Origin: Companilactobacillus tucceti DSM 20183
GTDB lineage: Bacteria; Bacillota; Bacilli; Lactobacillales; Lactobacillaceae
NCBI RefSeq assembly: GCF_001434665.1
Contig: NZ_AZDG01000006.1
Span: forward strand, 39,894-103,893
Reading direction: 5' to 3'
DNA length: 64,000 nucleotides
A model generated the notes under the pieces. It searched no databases. It was not told the DNA's origin and saw only the letters and a program-made list of their open reading frames with translations. Positions 61,678-64,000 of this stretch are shown here, piece after piece. Numbering within the stretch: the first letter of the stretch is position 1; every line of letters starts with the position of its first letter. Position numbers and translations under genes: made by a program.

Positions 61678-62484
61678 TTATTCAAATCTTAGTTTTTTTG
61701 CTCGGTGTTGATAATGCTTATATAATCCTGAATAACGCTCTTTATATTCCGAGCGCCATGGTTTATCTCGACCACAGAAATGTAAAATAACTGTATTATC
61801 AATTACCCAATCAATATCCCATTCACCATTGCTTTTAGCAAAGTACAGAGGATTCATACGTGCATCATAATTATAGAGTTCATCAGGAATCTTCATTATA
61901 TGTTGTCCATATAGTCCATTTAAAATATCTTGATCTGGCAAAAAAAGTGCCTTACCCATTTTTTCAATATAATTAAAAATATCATTGGCTTTAACGTGTT
62001 CTCTAATTGCTTCTAGGTCCATCAACATCACGCCTGAATTATAGTAACTTTCAGTTTCATAATTACCTAATCGTAATTTATTCAAATTATCAGTTACATC
62101 TAATGATGTATGACTTGCTGCGGCATACCAATAATCTTTTAAATCCAATTCATATAAAGACATTAAATCGTTAATAACCAAAATATCAACGTCCAAATAG
62201 AGAATTCGTTTCAAATTCTTTGGTAAATATTTATAAGCCAATAAGCGATAATAAATTGTTTTAGGGTAACGGTCTGTCGTTGGTGCATCATTAAATTGAT
62301 TATCATCAATTACCACTGGATGATAATGCATTCCTAATTTTTGGCAAAAATTATTTAATGTTTCCGATAATTTCAACTTGGGACTTTGAATCACGTAAAC
62401 CCCATATTGATCTACTGAGGTATTTTGCTTAATTGAATATAGGGTCGTCATTAATTGCTTTGTTACATTATCATCAATTGGCAA
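61678..62484 (-). pseudogene. GT8 glycosyltransferase truncated at its 5' end by an IS
   Basis: About 268 residues of a family 8 retaining glycosyltransferase: the DxD motif ILYLDVDILVINDL, YYNSGVMLMDLEAI, and the C-terminal HFCGRDKPW. Family members begin several residues upstream of IDDN with a short beta strand. Here the IS30-family element ends immediately before that point, and the only start is a TTG made by the IS end (TTGCCAATTGATGAT). The protein is therefore probably missing its first ~8 residues and its promoter. Confidence 0.75.
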
Positions 62485-63512
62485 ATTACAAGTTTAATCC
62501 GAACAAGCCCGGAATCTTTCAATGGCAGTCTGTTGATGATGTATTTTTAATGGTCGTTGATTAATTAGTTCAAGTGCTGCTAGGATCTCATCAGTCGTTA
62601 CTTGGCTAAAATTGGTCTTTTTCGGGAAGAACCAGCGTAACCGTCTATTAAAATATTCATTGGAACCTCGCTCCCATGGTGAATATGGATGGCAAAAATA
62701 AACTTTGATCTGATAATCCTGTTCTAAGGCCTGATAATTGGCAAACTCTTTACCATGATCAACAGTAATGGATTTTACTTGGGGACCGAAGGCCCCCATA
62801 AACTTGCCAAAGGCGGTGTTTAGAGCCTTAGCCGTTCTATTAGGGGCTTTGATGGCCCATAGAAGTCGGGTCTTACGTTCTACGAATGTAACCAGACATG
62901 ATCGTGACTCACTTCGACTAGAAAGCACCGTATCTACTTCCCAATGACCAAAAGCTAACCGTTGATTAACAGTTGTTGGCCGTTGTTCGATGGAAGTCCC
63001 ACTTGTAAATTTCCCACGATTTTCGCTCACTCGGTGCTGGCGGACATTTCGATTGGGTAGATCAGTCAATTTGAAGGGAAGCCAGCCACGATTAAGCCAA
63101 TTATAAATTGACGCAGTGCTCAAGTTATAAGCGGCCGCAATGGTTTCTGGTGACCAGGTTAATCGTAAGTGATTGGTAATTAAAGTCGCTAATGCTGCCG
63201 TCAGCATCGAACGACGACCGCAATTCCGCCTTTTGCGATCTGCATCTTGCTGAGCTAATTCTGGATCATAAGATTTAACCCGGTCCAACTCATAGCTAAT
63301 CGTAGCTTTGGCGACGCCTAAGGCGTCAGCCATTACTTGGTAAGATTTATTCCCCTCATTGACCAGTTGTGCTAGTGCGCCACGTTGAAAACGTGATAAA
63401 GTAGATGTACCCAAAGTAATCACTCCCTATATTGGTTGGAATTAGCTACTACCATTGTAAGTGATTGCTTTGGGCTTTTTAATTTCTGTTCAGATTAATT
63501 ATAGAATTTGCC
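62480..63512 (-). mobile_element. IS30-family insertion sequence with recognisable inverted repeats
   Basis: The left end GGCAAATTACAAGTTTAATC (62480-62499), continuing to CCGAACA, matches the reverse complement of the right end (GGCAAATTCTATAATTAATC, then TGAACA, read from 63512). There are about six mismatches in 26 bp. Length is about 1.03 kb, with one transposase gene. A target duplication was not identified. Confidence 0.8.
62494..63423 (-). CDS. IS30-family transposase
   Basis: This 309-residue transposase has an N-terminal helix-turn-helix (SRFQRGALAQLVNEGNKSYQ) and the catalytic triad FGHWEVDTVLSS, SITVDHGKEFA and WERGSNEYFNRRLRWFFPKK. It appears intact and differs from the 350-residue transposase at 49918. 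It lies wholly inside the inverted repeats. Confidence 0.93.
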   Translation of the reverse strand: MITLGTSTLSRFQRGALAQLVNEGNKSYQVMADALGVAKATISYELDRVKSYDPELAQQDADRKRRNCGRRSMLTAALATLITNHLRLTWSPETIAAAYNLSTASIYNWLNRGWLPFKLTDLPNRNVRQHRVSENRGKFTSGTSIEQRPTTVNQRLAFGHWEVDTVLSSRSESRSCLVTFVERKTRLLWAIKAPNRTAKALNTAFGKFMGAFGPQVKSITVDHGKEFANYQALEQDYQIKVYFCHPYSPWERGSNEYFNRRLRWFFPKKTNFSQVTTDEILAALELINQRPLKIHHQQTAIERFRACSD

Positions 63513-63621
63513 CTATGATAAAAATACTATTGATAGTTGTTATTATGAACGTGCTAAGTTTGAATTACATACAGAATCATATGAAGACTTCATGAAACGA
63601 TTGAGAGCAAGCAACAAATAG
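63513..63621 (+). pseudogene. C-terminal fragment of an unidentified gene cut by the IS
   Basis: Directly outside the IS right end an open frame reads YDKNTIDSCYYERAKFELHT, then ESYEDFMKRLRASNK and TAG (63619-63621). Its upstream part is missing. I do not recognise the family. It lies on the opposite strand to the GT8 gene, so the two flanks are not halves of one gene, pointing to a rearrangement rather than a simple insertion. Confidence 0.5.
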
Positions 63622-64000
63622 CTATTACACATGAGTGTATTAATACATCAAAATAGAATAGATACGATCTAATAGAGTGTGTACTTAATTGTATGCTCTC
63701 TATTTCTTTATAGACCCCCCGCCTACTGTTTCTAGGGAGACAGCTCGCATAGTGGGCATGAGCTTTAAAAATAACCCCGTTTTCAAAACTTTTTAGCTAA
63801 TTACAGTTAAACAATTAAATAATTACTATGACTAAAGGTATTTCATTATAAATAGATGTGAAAAAACAGCTTAAAACAACTAATTAACTATCAGAATATA
63901 GACAAAAGTAGCATTTTTATGATGTAAAACTAATGTTTAAGTGTTTGTAAAAGGCACCCGTAAAATGTAGGAAAACGGCAGGTTAGAACTGTTGGTTTTC
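63622..64000. other. Non-coding tail of the window
   Basis: No gene was found in about 380 bp. GCCTACTGT ... AGTGGGC near 63721-63760 can form a weak hairpin. At the very end AAAACGGCAG / CTGTTGGTTTT (63971-64000) looks like a terminator hairpin cut by the window edge. Confidence 0.4.

Overview
The window is a low-GC Firmicute chromosome segment, almost certainly Lactobacillaceae. The best guess is a Companilactobacillus-type species; this is inferred from the mix of SLAP-type surface proteins, a B12-dependent class II ribonucleotide reductase, T-box-controlled amino-acid genes, ClpE, ptsHI and a Wzy-type exopolysaccharide locus. No rRNA, tRNA or CRISPR array was found.

Left part (1-30 kb). 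It opens with the end of a response regulator and its BceS-like kinase. Next come a two-gene cassette (PD-(D/E)XK-type nuclease plus an sce7725-family protein), an S-layer-type secreted protein, a copYB copper operon with two cop boxes, and a WxL-like secreted protein. nrdJ follows, with a pair of NrdR boxes, then a BspA-type leucine-rich LPxTG-like wall protein, a NapA antiporter and a T-box-controlled brnQ broken by one in-frame TGA. ptsHI and a CIRCE-controlled clpE come next. After these lie a MucBP protein without a signal peptide, an AEC transporter, an EIIA-like protein lacking its histidine, a TetR-yhgE pair and a small alarmone synthetase.

Middle (30-43 kb). A complete histidine operon, hisZGDBHAFIEC, sits on the minus strand behind a His-specific T-box, with the phosphatase hisK just upstream. 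Its hisD is frameshifted in a homopolymer run. Next are a HAD phosphatase with a LacI regulator, whose promoter operator recurs in front of the EIIA-like gene at 25 kb, and an arsRDA operon that has no adjacent efflux pump.

Accessory region (43-51 kb). A phage-satellite/PICI-like element carries a tyrosine integrase, divergent XRE/Cro regulators, an excisionase-like protein, a Prim-Pol primase, a D5/P4-type helicase and, directly downstream, an iteron-type candidate origin. No packaging or capsid genes are visible. A SLAP-gene fragment lies at its left edge and an IS30 copy at its right edge.

Right part (51-64 kb). A secreted protein and a Wzx/Wzy exopolysaccharide operon follow (Wzz, tyrosine kinase, PHP phosphatase, priming transferase, two glycosyltransferases, polymerase, flippase, LCP ligase). 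Beyond it are a ribbon-helix-helix pseudogene and a GT8 glycosyltransferase whose 5' end was cut off by a second IS30-family element.

The least explained material is a set of long intergenic palindromic repeats at gene 3' ends. One family has inner and outer stems that change sequence between copies yet stay paired. Another is a cloverleaf inside a 20-bp perfect stem.
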